From Sphingomonas paeninsulae (GTDB taxonomy: Bacteria; Pseudomonadota; Alphaproteobacteria; Sphingomonadales; Sphingomonadaceae): DNA of 64,000 bases. The translations under genes were made by a program, and so were the position numbers. How positions within the stretch are numbered: the first letter of the stretch is position 1; every line of letters begins with the position of its first letter. Under the pieces are notes generated by a model. The model was not told where the DNA came from. It ran no database searches and worked only from the letters and a program-made list of their open reading frames with translations. Of this stretch, positions 1 to 8,283 are shown in pieces. The DNA lies in assembly GCF_003660165.1 (NCBI RefSeq), contig NZ_CP032829.1, positions 248,001 to 312,000 of the forward strand. The letters are read 5' to 3'.

Positions 1-1064
1 TCGTTCAGATTATCGATATCCCACGCGCTCGCATGACACACCACTTCGCGGTCGCGTGGCTTTGTGAATTGCGATCGTTCCCAGAATGTTGCGGGTGGCT
101 CTGCAAAGCCGAGGGACGAATAGAAATTCACACCGGCATGAACCATTTTCAGCGCGTCATAGCCCTTTGCAACCAGCAACTCGCCAGTGTCATACCCCAG
201 ATCGCCCGCTCCCTTCGGCGCAACGATGTCATAGATATTGCCCCATTCCTGCCCCCACATATTGCCGAGCAGATCAGCACGGATCGGGCCGGTCGTCTTT
301 TGCACGGCGTCGCCATATTTCGCATTCAGTTGCGCTCGCGTGTAACAATGAAGCTCATCGTAAAGCGGTTTCACCTCCGCCCATAATTTATCGGTCAGCG
401 CCGCAAATTCGTCGGCGGGCATATCGTAACCGGACCGCCACATCGCACCCACATCGGCGTAACCCAGTTCAACCGCGCCTTTATTGGCGATCTCTACCAT
501 CCGCGCATAATCGGGCCGCATCGGCGCACCGACCTGCGTGTGCCAGCTTGTCCACATTTCCTGCAATTCGGCGGGATTACGGTCGCTGCCCATCTTCGCT
601 TCGATATCCGACCCGTTGATCGGCTGACCGTTCAGCGTCCCCTTACCCTTGCCATAGGCAGAATTCAGCCGCGTCGTGATGACGTTCAGCTCATTCGCCG
701 CTCCGGGCGTGGATGGGGCCGGGATCGTCAGGCCATTACGGAGAAAGTCCAACTTGCGCCTGGTATCGAACGACAGGCCCGCCACTTTTTGAAAGCGCGC
801 CGCCTCCTTGGCAAAACGCACGCCCATTTCAGTACCCTGCGCGCCGACTCGGGCGGCGACGGCATCGGTATCATCGGTAATATATGTGTTATTGATCCAC
901 GAAACTTGCGCGTTGAACACGTTGAAATCGGCTTGTTCCGCTTCTGCCGCAGCAACAAAAGCGTCCGCGTTGGCAACTGTTGCCGCAGGTTCGGGAGCGA
1001 CTGCCCCTTGAGCAAGCGCTGGCGTAGCAATGGCCAGCGCCAATGCAGAAACGAGTATTTTCAT
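1..1064 (-). CDS. Peptidase family M2 (ACE-like peptidyl-dipeptidase), 3' end outside window
   Basis: Exported zinc peptidase of family M2, which removes dipeptides from peptide C-termini. Only the N-terminal ~354 residues are present, so the HEXXH zinc site lies beyond the left edge and cannot be checked. The ATG at 1064 gives a clear signal peptide (MKILVSALALAIATPALAQ). Family-typical stretches are 'WINNTYITDDTDA', 'MWTSWHTQVGAPMRPDY', 'VELGYADVGAMWRSGYDM' and 'LHCYTRAQLNAKYG'. It stands alone downstream of the hydrolase gene, and a perfect palindrome lies just upstream of its start, suggesting its own regulation. The family call is firm from residue patterns. Substrate is unknown. Confidence 0.85.
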   Translation of the reverse strand, partial: MKILVSALALAIATPALAQGAVAPEPAATVANADAFVAAAEAEQADFNVFNAQVSWINNTYITDDTDAVAARVGAQGTEMGVRFAKEAARFQKVAGLSFDTRRKLDFLRNGLTIPAPSTPGAANELNVITTRLNSAYGKGKGTLNGQPINGSDIEAKMGSDRNPAELQEMWTSWHTQVGAPMRPDYARMVEIANKGAVELGYADVGAMWRSGYDMPADEFAALTDKLWAEVKPLYDELHCYTRAQLNAKYGDAVQKTTGPIRADLLGNMWGQEWGNIYDIVAPKGAGDLGYDTGELLVAKGYDALKMVHAGVNFYSSLGFAEPPATFWERSQFTKPRDREVVCHASAWDIDNLN

Positions 1065-1077
1065 GATGGCGAACCCC

Positions 1078-1098
1078 TTACGCAATTTTATTGCGTAA
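1078..1098. promoter_or_regulatory. Perfect 9+3+9 palindrome just upstream of the M2 peptidase start
   Basis: Arms TTACGCAAT and ATTGCGTAA flank a TTT centre. The nearest arm is 14 bases upstream of the ATG at 1064. On the minus strand it lies where a promoter -10 region, leader or operator would be. The high A+T content and lack of a downstream U-run make a regulator-binding site more likely than a terminator. Confidence 0.4.
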
Positions 1099-1144
1099 GA
1101 GTGCCGATGTCGTTTTGGCGGGTCAAGGGTGGAACTTCTTAAAT

Positions 1145-1196
1145 CCACTTCCTGAGACTGTCGAAAAGCTGCCCTTCGACAAGCTAAGGAAAGTGG
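1145..1196. repeat. Interspersed imperfect inverted repeat
   Basis: A 52-base imperfect palindrome with ends CCACTT and AAGTGG and inner halves CTGTCGAA and TTCGACAAG. The core 'CCTTCGACAAGCT' resembles a short repeat seen scattered between genes of many proteobacteria. It lies just downstream of the hydrolase gene on the minus strand and may also act as a transcript 3' end. Confidence 0.5.
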
Positions 1197-1207
1197 AGAA
1201 CAAATTT

Positions 1208-1969
1208 TTAGTTCGTCAGAAATTTCGCAATCGCTACGCCCATTTCAGGGCTTGTGACTGACGACATATGCGTGCCCGGTACAATTGCCAGCCGCGCATT
1301 GGGCAGCACCGCCTCCAGCGACTCCGCAGAGCCGTTATCGTCATCCTCGCTGCCGCAGACGAGCAGCGTCGGCATGGTCAGCACCGTCAGCAAGGAGGGA
1401 TCAGTGTCGGCAAACGTCTCCAGCAACAGCCCTGCGGCAACCGTATCGATCTTCATCGTCTTCATGAACTGGATCGACAGCCAGTGTGGGTCGCCGCGCT
1501 TTGCGGTTTCAGCCATCGCAATGGCTTCGACGAAAAACCGTTTCCGGTTTCGCCATCCGGCCAAACCTTCCAGCCCCACACCTCCCAAAACGATCCGCCG
1601 CGGCGTCATCCCTCGGATAACAGCCCGAACGGTCGTCCGTGATCCGAGCGAAAATCCGCCAAGATCATAATCGTCCAGCCCGAGATGCGCGATTAAGGCT
1701 TCCACATCGCAAACCAGCACATCATCGAAATAAGCGGCCGGATCATGGGGAGCGGCGCTGTCTCCATGTGCTCGCAAATCGGGCATGATCACCCGAAATC
1801 CAGCGTCGGCGATCTGCTTGGCCGTTCCGAATTTGATCCAGTTCACATAGGCGCTGGAAAACAGGCCATGCAAAAGAACGACCGGCCGCCCCGCCCCCAT
1901 CTCGCGCCACGCCAGTTCGACACCGTCGAACGATGCGAAACGATGAACGGGAAGATCGGGAACGGCCAC
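1208..1969 (-). CDS. Alpha/beta-fold hydrolase
   Basis: Probable soluble esterase/hydrolase of the alpha/beta fold, 253 residues. The oxyanion-hole segment 'VVLLHGLFSS' is at about residues 30-39, the nucleophile elbow 'GGFSLGSRT' places Ser at about 107, 'LLVCGSEDDD' is the usual acid-strand region, and 'GTHMS' near the C-terminus supplies the catalytic His. No signal peptide. It begins 10 bases after the asd stop, so it is probably cotranscribed with the S9 peptidase and asd. Nothing identifies its substrate; a role in lysine/threonine synthesis should not be inferred from position alone. Confidence 0.8.
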   Translation of the reverse strand: MAVPDLPVHRFASFDGVELAWREMGAGRPVVLLHGLFSSAYVNWIKFGTAKQIADAGFRVIMPDLRAHGDSAAPHDPAAYFDDVLVCDVEALIAHLGLDDYDLGGFSLGSRTTVRAVIRGMTPRRIVLGGVGLEGLAGWRNRKRFFVEAIAMAETAKRGDPHWLSIQFMKTMKIDTVAAGLLLETFADTDPSLLTVLTMPTLLVCGSEDDDNGSAESLEAVLPNARLAIVPGTHMSSVTSPEMGVAIAKFLTN

Positions 1970-1979
1970 CCGGACTGCC

Positions 1980-3008
1980 CTAAGCCGCTTTCTTCAGATG
2001 CCGGCGACCGAGCAATTCGGCGATTTGCACGGCATTCAGCGCAGCCCCCTTGCGGAGGTTATCCGACACACACCATAGCGACAGGCCGCTATCGACCGTG
2101 GGGTCTTCGCGCACGCGGCTGATGAACGTGGCATAATCGCCAACGCACTCGACCGGGGTGACATAGCCACCATTCTCGCGCTTATCGACCAGCATAATAC
2201 CGGGGCTTTCGCGCAGGATCGACTGAGCCTTTTTCGCAGAGATTTCGCGCTCGAATTCGATGTTCACGGCTTCCGAATGACCGACGAACACCGGCACGCG
2301 CACGCACGTTGCGGTCAGCTTGATTTTCGGATCGAGGATCTTCTTGGTTTCGACGACCATCTTCCATTCTTCCTTGGTCGAACCGTCGTCCAAAAAGTCA
2401 TCGATGTGCGGGATCACGTTGAAGGCGATCTGCTTGGTGAACTTCTTGGCTTCCGCGCTGTCACCAACGAAGATGTTGCGCGACTGCTCGAACAGCTCGT
2501 CCATGCCTTCCTTGCCCGCGCCCGAAACCGACTGATAAGTCGCGACGACGACGCGCAGGATCTTGGCATAGTCATGCAACGGCTTCAGCGCGACGACCAA
2601 CTGCGCGGTCGAGCAGTTCGGGTTCGCGATGATGTTCTTCTTGGTATAGCCCGAAATCGCCTCAGGGTTCACCTCTGGCACGATCAGCGGCACGTCGGGG
2701 TCCATGCGGTACAGCGACGAATTGTCGATCACGGTGCAGCCCGCTGCGGCAAAGCGTGGGGCGTGAACCTTGGTGGCTTCCGAACCGATTGCGAACAGCG
2801 CCATATCCCAACCCGTCGGATCGAAATTCTCGATGTTCTGAACCTTCAGCTTTTTGCCGGTGTCGCCGAAATCGACCTCAAGGCCCTGACTCCGCGACGA
2901 AGCTACGACTGCGATTTCATCGGCAGGGAATTCACGTTCCGCCAGAATGTTGAGCATCTCGCGCCCGACATTGCCCGTGGCGCCTGCGACGACGATCCGG
3001 TAACCCAT
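1980..3008 (-). CDS. asd: Aspartate-semialdehyde dehydrogenase
   Basis: Cytosolic NADPH-dependent enzyme that reduces beta-aspartyl phosphate to aspartate semialdehyde, the branch point to lysine/diaminopimelate, threonine and methionine. At 342 residues it has the usual length. The N-terminal Rossmann motif is 'VVAGATGNVGREML', the active-site Cys lies in 'NPNCSTAQLVVAL', and the C-terminal substrate region includes 'RVPVFVGHSEAVNIEF'. Its ATG overlaps the TAA stop of the upstream peptidase gene (TAATG), implying coupled translation. dapF, also for diaminopimelate, is elsewhere in the window (11.6 kb). Confidence 0.97.
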   Translation of the reverse strand: MGYRIVVAGATGNVGREMLNILAEREFPADEIAVVASSRSQGLEVDFGDTGKKLKVQNIENFDPTGWDMALFAIGSEATKVHAPRFAAAGCTVIDNSSLYRMDPDVPLIVPEVNPEAISGYTKKNIIANPNCSTAQLVVALKPLHDYAKILRVVVATYQSVSGAGKEGMDELFEQSRNIFVGDSAEAKKFTKQIAFNVIPHIDDFLDDGSTKEEWKMVVETKKILDPKIKLTATCVRVPVFVGHSEAVNIEFEREISAKKAQSILRESPGIMLVDKRENGGYVTPVECVGDYATFISRVREDPTVDSGLSLWCVSDNLRKGAALNAVQIAELLGRRHLKKAA

Positions 3009-5224
3009 TACTTCTGTTCCTTATTTACAACCTGGCGGTCCAGAAACCCCAGTATCGTCTTCCATAAATGGGCAGAGATGCCCGGTCCGGCAACCCGGTG
3101 CGTTTGCCCCGGGTAGACCATTGTTTCGAACGGATGTGCTGCCGCCTGAAGTTTTGCCATCAGCGCAGTCGAATTTTCGAAGACCACATTGTCGTCCGCC
3201 ATGCCGTGGAGCAGCAGCAACGGATCGGCAATCGCGTCGGCATGGCCCAGCGCATCCGACTGCATATAAGCCGCAGCCTCAGTCGCGGGATTGCCCATGT
3301 AACGCTCGGTATAATGGGTGTCGTAAAGCTCCCACCGTGTAACCGGAGCACCCGATACACCCGCCGCGAACACGCCCGGCTTCCTCTCCAGCAAGCGCAG
3401 GGTCATGTAACCGCCATACGACCATCCATAAACCGCAATGCGCGCCGGATCGACAAAGTTCTGCTTCTTAAGCCAGTCGACTCCCGCAATCTGGTCATCG
3501 ACCTCGACCGAGGACATGGCGCGATAGATCTGACCTTCGAATGCCACACCACGATCCGGCGTTCCGCGACCGTCGATCGAGAACACGACCCAGCCCTGTT
3601 GCACCAGATACTGCTGGAGCGCACCGCCCCAGGCATCGGTCACCTGACGCCCCGCCCCCGGGCCGCCATAAACCTGCACGAACACCGGCGCGCGCTGGCC
3701 CTTCGTCAGTTGCGGCTTCAACAACTTGTAGTGCAGCACCGATCCATCCGCCGCCGTCAGCGTACCGAACGTCGTTGCGACATGGGCCGCGAGGTACGGC
3801 GCATACGGATGCGTCGCGTCGATCCGGTTTTCCTCGACCCAAGACAGTCGCTTACCAGTCGCGTCCGCCAGATAGGTCTGCTCGGGCTGACTGGGATTGG
3901 AGCGCGTCACGATGACATGACTGGCATCCCTGCTCATCACGGCCGTATTCCACCAGCCTGCCTCAGTCAGCAGCGTAACCGCACCACCAGCCAGCGCCAC
4001 CGAATACAGGTTCTGGTCGATCGGCGTTTCACGGTTGCCGGTAAAATAGACCAGCCCCTTCGCTTCATCGACACCAACGACGCCGCGCACCATCCACGGT
4101 CCATGCGTCAATTGCGTCCACTGACCCGCCTGCCAGCGATACAAATGGCTGAACCCGTCACGCTCGGACGACCACAAAATACTGCCATCTTTCAGACCGC
4201 GGAAATTGTCATGCAGGTTGAGCCACGTCTTGGCATGTTCAGTGAAAACCACGGCTGATTTACCAGTGGCCGGATCGACCCGCAGCAAGTCGAGTGCCTT
4301 CTGGTCGCGGCTCTCACGCTGTACAAACAGCGTCTTGCCATCTGCTGCCCAGTTCACGCGCGCCAGATAGATATCGGCATTGGTGCCAAGGTCGACCTTT
4401 ACCTGACCCGACCCATCGACGTTCATCACGTACAAATCGACGACCGCGTTTGCAGCACCGGCGCGCGGGTAACGCTGATCGTAAACCTTCGTCCCATCGG
4501 CGCCGATGGCTGCGCGACTGACAATCGCAACGCCACTTTCATCGACGCGAGCAACGGCAATGCGCTTGTCGTCGGGCGACCACCATGCTCCCTTGGTCCG
4601 ATCCATTTCCTCTTGCGCGACGAACTCCGCCAGCCCCCAGCTCAGCGTTCCACCGCCATCGCGGGTCAGCTTGCGCTCGGCATTGGTTTGGAGATCGGTG
4701 ACGAACAAATTCTGATCCCGGACGAACGAAACAAAGCCGCCCTTGGGGCTTGTCGTCGCGTCCAGTTCGGCTGTCTTGGTGGCGGTCAGCCGGCGAACCT
4801 TGCCGTCCAGCGTCGCCACGAACAAATCGCCATCAAGCGGCACCAGCAACGACTTGCCATCAGGTGCCCAGTCATAAGCAACGATGCCGCGCGTGCCACC
4901 GATGCGCGCACGCTCGCGCTGCATCTTTTCGGCTTCGGACAGTTCCGCGCCGCTTCCGATTTTCGCCGAATCGACCAGCATCCGGGCCACACCCGTCCGC
5001 GTATCGACCGCCCACAGATCATAACGCTCACGATCGTCGGCACGCGGCCGCAAACTGGTGAGCAGCGTCCCGTCGGGCGACAGTTTCAGCGCACGCGGAG
5101 CCGCACCCGTCAGCGTTGGGCTGGCGAACACGCGTTCAAGCGTCAATTTTTGTGGTGGTGTTTTGTCAGCCATAGCGGGAGTGCCGATAGCCGCTAACGC
5201 CAAGGATGTGGCAAGAAAACGCAA
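3008..5224 (-). CDS. S9 family dipeptidyl peptidase IV-like prolyl peptidase
   Basis: Exported serine peptidase, probably periplasmic, that releases X-Pro dipeptides (DPP4-type). The 738 residues begin with a signal peptide (MRFLATSLALAAIGTPAMA). The first two thirds form a beta-propeller with recurring 'WAPDGKSLLV', 'WSPDDKRIAVAR' and 'WAADGKTLFVQ' blades, and 'GLAEFVAQEEMDR' matches the Glu-Glu motif that binds the substrate N-terminus in DPP4. The C-terminal hydrolase domain has the Ser elbow 'YGWSYGGYMTL', an Asp in 'LLLHGMADDNVVF' and the His in 'YPGQTHRV'. It is first in a run with asd and the hydrolase. Confidence 0.93.
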   Translation of the reverse strand: MRFLATSLALAAIGTPAMADKTPPQKLTLERVFASPTLTGAAPRALKLSPDGTLLTSLRPRADDRERYDLWAVDTRTGVARMLVDSAKIGSGAELSEAEKMQRERARIGGTRGIVAYDWAPDGKSLLVPLDGDLFVATLDGKVRRLTATKTAELDATTSPKGGFVSFVRDQNLFVTDLQTNAERKLTRDGGGTLSWGLAEFVAQEEMDRTKGAWWSPDDKRIAVARVDESGVAIVSRAAIGADGTKVYDQRYPRAGAANAVVDLYVMNVDGSGQVKVDLGTNADIYLARVNWAADGKTLFVQRESRDQKALDLLRVDPATGKSAVVFTEHAKTWLNLHDNFRGLKDGSILWSSERDGFSHLYRWQAGQWTQLTHGPWMVRGVVGVDEAKGLVYFTGNRETPIDQNLYSVALAGGAVTLLTEAGWWNTAVMSRDASHVIVTRSNPSQPEQTYLADATGKRLSWVEENRIDATHPYAPYLAAHVATTFGTLTAADGSVLHYKLLKPQLTKGQRAPVFVQVYGGPGAGRQVTDAWGGALQQYLVQQGWVVFSIDGRGTPDRGVAFEGQIYRAMSSVEVDDQIAGVDWLKKQNFVDPARIAVYGWSYGGYMTLRLLERKPGVFAAGVSGAPVTRWELYDTHYTERYMGNPATEAAAYMQSDALGHADAIADPLLLLHGMADDNVVFENSTALMAKLQAAAHPFETMVYPGQTHRVAGPGISAHLWKTILGFLDRQVVNKEQK

Positions 5225-5243
5225 CTGGAACCTCCACCGCGCA

Positions 5244-5306
5244 CGTCACCCCAGCACAGGCTGGGGTCTCCGGCGGATGGAGATGCCAGCCTGCGCTGAC
5301 ATGACG
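5244..5306. repeat. REP/MITE-like intergenic palindromic repeat
   Basis: A 63-base composite inverted repeat between the S9 peptidase and rplS. The outer ends are CGTCA and TGACG. The left half contains a hairpin (CCCCAGC-ACAG-GCTGGGG) and the right half a related one (CCAGCCTGCGCTG). This resembles the interspersed element common between sphingomonad genes. It follows the rplS stop region on the minus strand and could help end the ffh-rplS transcript. Confidence 0.55.
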
Positions 5307-5314
5307 ACTGGTAT

Positions 5315-5698
5315 TTAGCTGGCTTTGACGTCGCCGCGTGTATCGCGACGCTCGGCAATACGTGCCGATTTACCGCGACGACCGCGCAGGTAATAAAGCT
5401 TCGCACGACGAACGGCACCCTTGCGGACAACTTCGATCGAATCGATGTTCGGCGAATACAGTGGGAATACGCGCTCGACGCCTTCACCGAATGAAATCTT
5501 GCGAACCGTGAAGCTCGAACCCATGCCACGATTGGAACGGGCGATGCAGACGCCTTCATAGTTCTGAACGCGGGTGCGCTCACCTTCCACAACGCGAACG
5601 CCGACCTTCAGCGTATCACCGGGACGGAATTCAGGAATCGCGCGCTTTGCAACGTGCTTGGCAATGTTTTCAGCTTCAATCGTCTGGAGGAGGTTCAT
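5315..5698 (-). CDS. rplS: 50S ribosomal protein L19
   Basis: Large-subunit ribosomal protein at the 30S-50S interface. Its 127 residues are slightly longer than the ~115 typical of enterics. Family-typical segments are '[20 protein letters not shown]', '[20 protein letters not shown]', '[20 protein letters not shown]' and '[16 protein letters not shown]'. It is the last gene of the ffh-rpsP-rimM-vapBC-trmD-rplS run, and its ATG overlaps the trmD TGA (ATGA). Confidence 0.98.
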   Translation of the reverse strand: MNLLQTIEAENIAKHVAKRAIPEFRPGDTLKVGVRVVEGERTRVQNYEGVCIARSNRGMGSSFTVRKISFGEGVERVFPLYSPNIDSIEVVRKGAVRRAKLYYLRGRRGKSARIAERRDTRGDVKAS

Positions 5699-6441
5699 GC
5701 CCTCGGTCCCTTCTTCTTTTCGTGCGCGCCAGAGGGCGACTGGACCCGAGCGTCAAGATGACGCTCCCAAAGATCCGGCCGCCGTGACCGTGTATCGGTT
5801 TCGGACATCGACTTTCGCCACGCCAAAATCGCCGCATGATCCCCCGATCGCAACACTTGCGGGATCATCCGTTCCTCCCATATCGCAGGGCGGGTATATT
5901 GCGGGTATTCCAAAAGCCCCGTTTCGAAGCTCTCATCATCCCCACTGGAAGCCGCGCCCATTACGCCGGGAAGCAGCCGGATGCAAGCATCGAGCAGCAC
6001 CATCGCGCCGATCTCGCCACCGGACAAAATGAAGTCGCCGATAGAAACCTGTTCGATGTCACGAGCTTCGAACAAACGCTCATCAAAACCTTCGAACCGG
6101 CCACACAGGATCGTCACACCGGGACCGCTTGCAAGCACCCTGACGCGCGCCTGGGTGAGCGGAGCGCCGCGAGGCGTCATTGCCAGCACAGGAGCGTCGG
6201 GATGGGCCGCACGGGCATGATCAACGGCAGCAGCCAGCACATCCGCCCGCAAGACCATCCCCGCCCCGCCACCCGCCGGAGTATCGTCCACCGAACGATG
6301 CTTGTCGGTCGCGAAGTCACGGATCTGGATGGGTGTACAGGACCATTTATCCTCCGCCAGCGCACGACCGGCCAGCGACGTGCCAAGCGGACCCGGAAAC
6401 ATCTCAGGATAGAGCGTTAGAATCTGAGCGGCAAAAGTCAC
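5695..6441 (-). CDS. trmD: tRNA (guanine-37-N1)-methyltransferase
   Basis: SPOUT-fold enzyme that uses S-adenosylmethionine to make m1G37 next to the anticodon and so prevents +1 frameshifting. 248 residues. The trefoil-knot motifs are '[13 protein letters not shown]' and '[20 protein letters not shown]', with the family signature '[14 protein letters not shown]' later. The start is GTG at 6441, overlapping the vapC TGA as GTGA, so trmD translation is probably coupled to the toxin gene. TrmD is generally essential, which makes this arrangement notable. Confidence 0.97.
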   Translation of the reverse strand: MTFAAQILTLYPEMFPGPLGTSLAGRALAEDKWSCTPIQIRDFATDKHRSVDDTPAGGGAGMVLRADVLAAAVDHARAAHPDAPVLAMTPRGAPLTQARVRVLASGPGVTILCGRFEGFDERLFEARDIEQVSIGDFILSGGEIGAMVLLDACIRLLPGVMGAASSGDDESFETGLLEYPQYTRPAIWEERMIPQVLRSGDHAAILAWRKSMSETDTRSRRPDLWERHLDARVQSPSGAHEKKKGPRA

Positions 6442-6815
6442 GTCGTCCAGTTCTCTACCTTCAACCCCGGAACATCCGCAAAGTCGGCTTCATTGTTGGT
6501 AACGACAACTGCTCCGATACTCAGCGCATGAGCGGCAAGTAGGCAATCGAACCGGGCGCGCTTAAACGGCAACCGCGCATATTCGCGTGCTGCGGCTTCG
6601 TTGAATTCCAAGATCGGGATGACGCTCACAAAAGCTTCTAACACATCAGATGGCGGTGGCTTGCCGATCTGCGAACCAAGCGCGATCTCCGCAAAGCTGA
6701 TTGTGGAGATCGCAATATCCCCTACCTCGCACTGAGCAATCCGCTGCGTGACTGGCGATTCAGCATCAATCATCGCAAAGATCGAACTGTCAGCATCAAT
6801 CAGGTAGCGGATCAC
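6438..6815 (-). CDS. vapC: VapC-type PIN-domain toxin
   Basis: Predicted Mg2+-dependent endoribonuclease of a type II toxin-antitoxin pair; VapC toxins usually cut tRNA or rRNA. 125 residues, standard PIN length. Acidic active-site positions are visible in 'YLIDADSS' (N-terminus), 'ISFAEIALG' (about residue 43), '[13 protein letters not shown]' (about 90) and 'TNNEADF' (about 106). The start is GTG overlapping the antitoxin TGA. It lies between rimM and trmD and overlaps trmD, an unusual place for a toxin. The RNA target cannot be read from sequence. Confidence 0.88.
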   Translation of the reverse strand: MIRYLIDADSSIFAMIDAESPVTQRIAQCEVGDIAISTISFAEIALGSQIGKPPPSDVLEAFVSVIPILEFNEAAAREYARLPFKRARFDCLLAAHALSIGAVVVTNNEADFADVPGLKVENWTT

Positions 6816-7105
6816 GTCTTGGCCGCCGCCTCATGCGCAGCCGCTTCGCGCGCAGCGATTGTGCTTGGCCGCTCTTCGAATTCACGCAACTCGCGCGGCA
6901 GCGGTTTCAGCCAGGGAACCTTCCCCGCAAACCCGCTGACGTCGATCTTGCGCTTCGGAGCAACAGCCGGTTCAACCCTGAACGACATAGGCGCTTCCTT
7001 CACCAGACGAACCTCGGTTCCTTCTGGAATGCCAAGCCCTTTGGGCAGGCGCAGCGCGACCGAATTGCCCGACTTGAACGTCTTGCCCAGATATTCTTCG
7101 CCCAT
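6812..7105 (-). CDS. vapB: VapB/MazE-type AbrB-fold antitoxin
   Basis: Antitoxin that neutralises the adjacent PIN toxin and probably represses its own promoter. About 97 residues. The N-terminal half carries the AbrB/SpoVT-like swapped-hairpin motif 'KTFKSGNSVALRLPKGLGI'. The C-terminal half is charged and Ala/Glu-rich, as expected for a flexible toxin-binding tail. I chose ATG 7105 over the adjacent GTG 7108. A perfect palindrome 11 bases upstream is the likely operator. Its TGA overlaps the vapC GTG. Confidence 0.85.
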   Translation of the reverse strand: MGEEYLGKTFKSGNSVALRLPKGLGIPEGTEVRLVKEAPMSFRVEPAVAPKRKIDVSGFAGKVPWLKPLPRELREFEERPSTIAAREAAAHEAAAKT

Positions 7106-7115
7106 CACCGTTTCC

Positions 7116-7136
7116 GTATATACATCATGTATATAC
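7116..7136. promoter_or_regulatory. Probable vapBC operator (perfect 10+1+10 palindrome)
   Basis: Arms GTATATACAT and ATGTATATAC are perfectly symmetric around one base. It sits 11 bases upstream of the vapB ATG, where a VapB-VapC complex would bind for autoregulation. The distal end touches the restored rimM stop codon (7136-7138). The A+T-rich arms stand out in this G+C-rich operon and may contain the -10 element of a local promoter. Confidence 0.7.
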
Positions 7137-7617
7137 TAAACCGCAAAGTCCGTGTCAATTACCACCCGCTCGCCCCATTCGGGCACGGCTTCGGCGTTCA
7201 TCGGCACCATGAAACGTTTACCATCGGGCCGCTCGATTTCCAGCACGTCCCCGCGCCGAAATTCTCGATCGCAATAACACGGCCAAGGTCTTCGCCGGCA
7301 CCACTTACGCAGGGCAAGCCGATCAGGTCGGTGTGGTAATACTCACCCTCGGGCAGCGGCGGCAGGGAGTCGCGTGGCACCGTCAATTCGGTCCCGCGCA
7401 GACGTTCCGCGGCGGTGCGGTCGGGGATTTCGGTAAACCGCGCAATCGCGCCGTTGCTGCCGTGTCGTATCGATTTCAGCGTGAAAGCGCCGCCATTGAA
7501 ACTGGCGTGCGCCTTCAGGCTGTTTTCGTCTTCGGCAAATATCTTCAACCGCACCTCCCCGCCCACGCCATGCGCGCCGATGATTGCGGCGAGGGTGACG
7601 GAGCGGGGGGCGGTCAA
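7136..7617 (-). CDS. rimM: 16S rRNA processing factor RimM, with apparent 1-nt frameshift
   Basis: Maturation factor for the 30S head that binds S19. The frame from TTG 7617 gives a RimM N-terminal domain ('AAIIGAHGVGGEVRLKIF', 'RGTELTVPRDSLPPL', 'GEYYHTDLIGLPC') but then stops at 7198 after a non-RimM tail. Adding one G in the run at 7249-7252 (minus-strand GGGG) restores 'ENFGAGDVLEIERPDGKRF' and a normal PRC-domain end at 7136, about 160 residues. The same kind of defect recurs in this window, so I regard the gene as probably intact. It starts 2 bases after the rpsP stop. Confidence 0.88.
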
Positions 7618-7619
7618 GA

Positions 7620-8264
7620 TCAGGCCTGGGTTGGCGTTGGTTCAGCTTCGGCTGCACCCTCGGCAGGAGCAGTTGCGCTCTCGCCGATAGGAGCTTCAGC
7701 AGCGGCATCGACAGCGCCCTCAGCAGGAGCTTCAGCCGAAACACCTTCGTTGGTCGGCGCTTCTGCAGCAGGTGCTTCTGCGACTGGAGCGGCTTCAACT
7801 TCAGCAACCGGAGCAGCTTCGGCTTCAACCGCAGGTGCTTCGGCGGCTGGCGCTTCTACAGCAGCTTCTTCAACGACTGGCTCGGGAGCAGGCGCAGCAG
7901 CGGCGGCTGCAGCAGCTTCTGCGGCATCGGCAATGCGCTTCTCATTCTCTTCCTTGCGCTCGACGGCCTTTTCGCCGGGCTTACCCTTGTTCGGGTTGTT
8001 GCGAGCAGCGCGCTCAAGAACGCCAGCAGCATCGAGAAAGCGGGCAACGCGGTCGGTTGGCTGCGCACCAACGCTCAGCCAATGCTTCGCACGGTCAGTG
8101 TCGAGCACGACGCGCGCAGCATCATCCTTGGCGAGCAGCGGGTTATAGCTGCCGATACGCTCGATAAACGCACCGTCGCGTGGCGAACGGGCATCGGCGA
8201 CGATGATGCGATAATAAGGGCGCTTCTTCGAACCACCGCGCGACAAACGAATTGCAACTGCCAT
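7620..8264 (-). CDS. rpsP: 30S ribosomal protein S16 with long Ala/Glu/Pro-rich tail
   Basis: Small-subunit ribosomal protein needed for 30S assembly. Residues 1-85 are canonical S16 ('[20 protein letters not shown]', '[15 protein letters not shown]', '[20 protein letters not shown]'). After a Lys/Glu linker, residues ~115-214 are a low-complexity tail of repeated A-P-A-E/V-E units, acidic and predicted disordered. The total of 214 is far above the ~80 of E. coli. Alphaproteobacterial S16 proteins often carry tails, but this one is longer than the ribosomal domain. It is 19 bases after the ffh stop as read. Confidence 0.97.
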   Translation of the reverse strand: MAVAIRLSRGGSKKRPYYRIIVADARSPRDGAFIERIGSYNPLLAKDDAARVVLDTDRAKHWLSVGAQPTDRVARFLDAAGVLERAARNNPNKGKPGEKAVERKEENEKRIADAAEAAAAAAAAPAPEPVVEEAAVEAPAAEAPAVEAEAAPVAEVEAAPVAEAPAAEAPTNEGVSAEAPAEGAVDAAAEAPIGESATAPAEGAAEAEPTPTQA

Positions 8265-8283
8265 CTGTATTTTCCTTCTTTAA

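Noticed and set aside
3068-4258. A 396-codon plus-strand open frame over the S9 peptidase
   Set aside because: Antisense to a gene with intact catalytic motifs; the translation is Arg/His-rich without domain features.
7198-7290. Programmed -1 frameshift in rimM
   Set aside because: A GGGG run is present, but there is no slippery heptamer with pseudoknot that I can see, and the same defect type recurs in unrelated genes, so an assembly error is simpler.
7620-7920. The rpsP tail as a CRISPR-like or tandem DNA repeat
   Set aside because: The repetition is at the codon level (Ala/Pro/Glu) with irregular spacing and an open reading frame, not identical DNA units with spacers.
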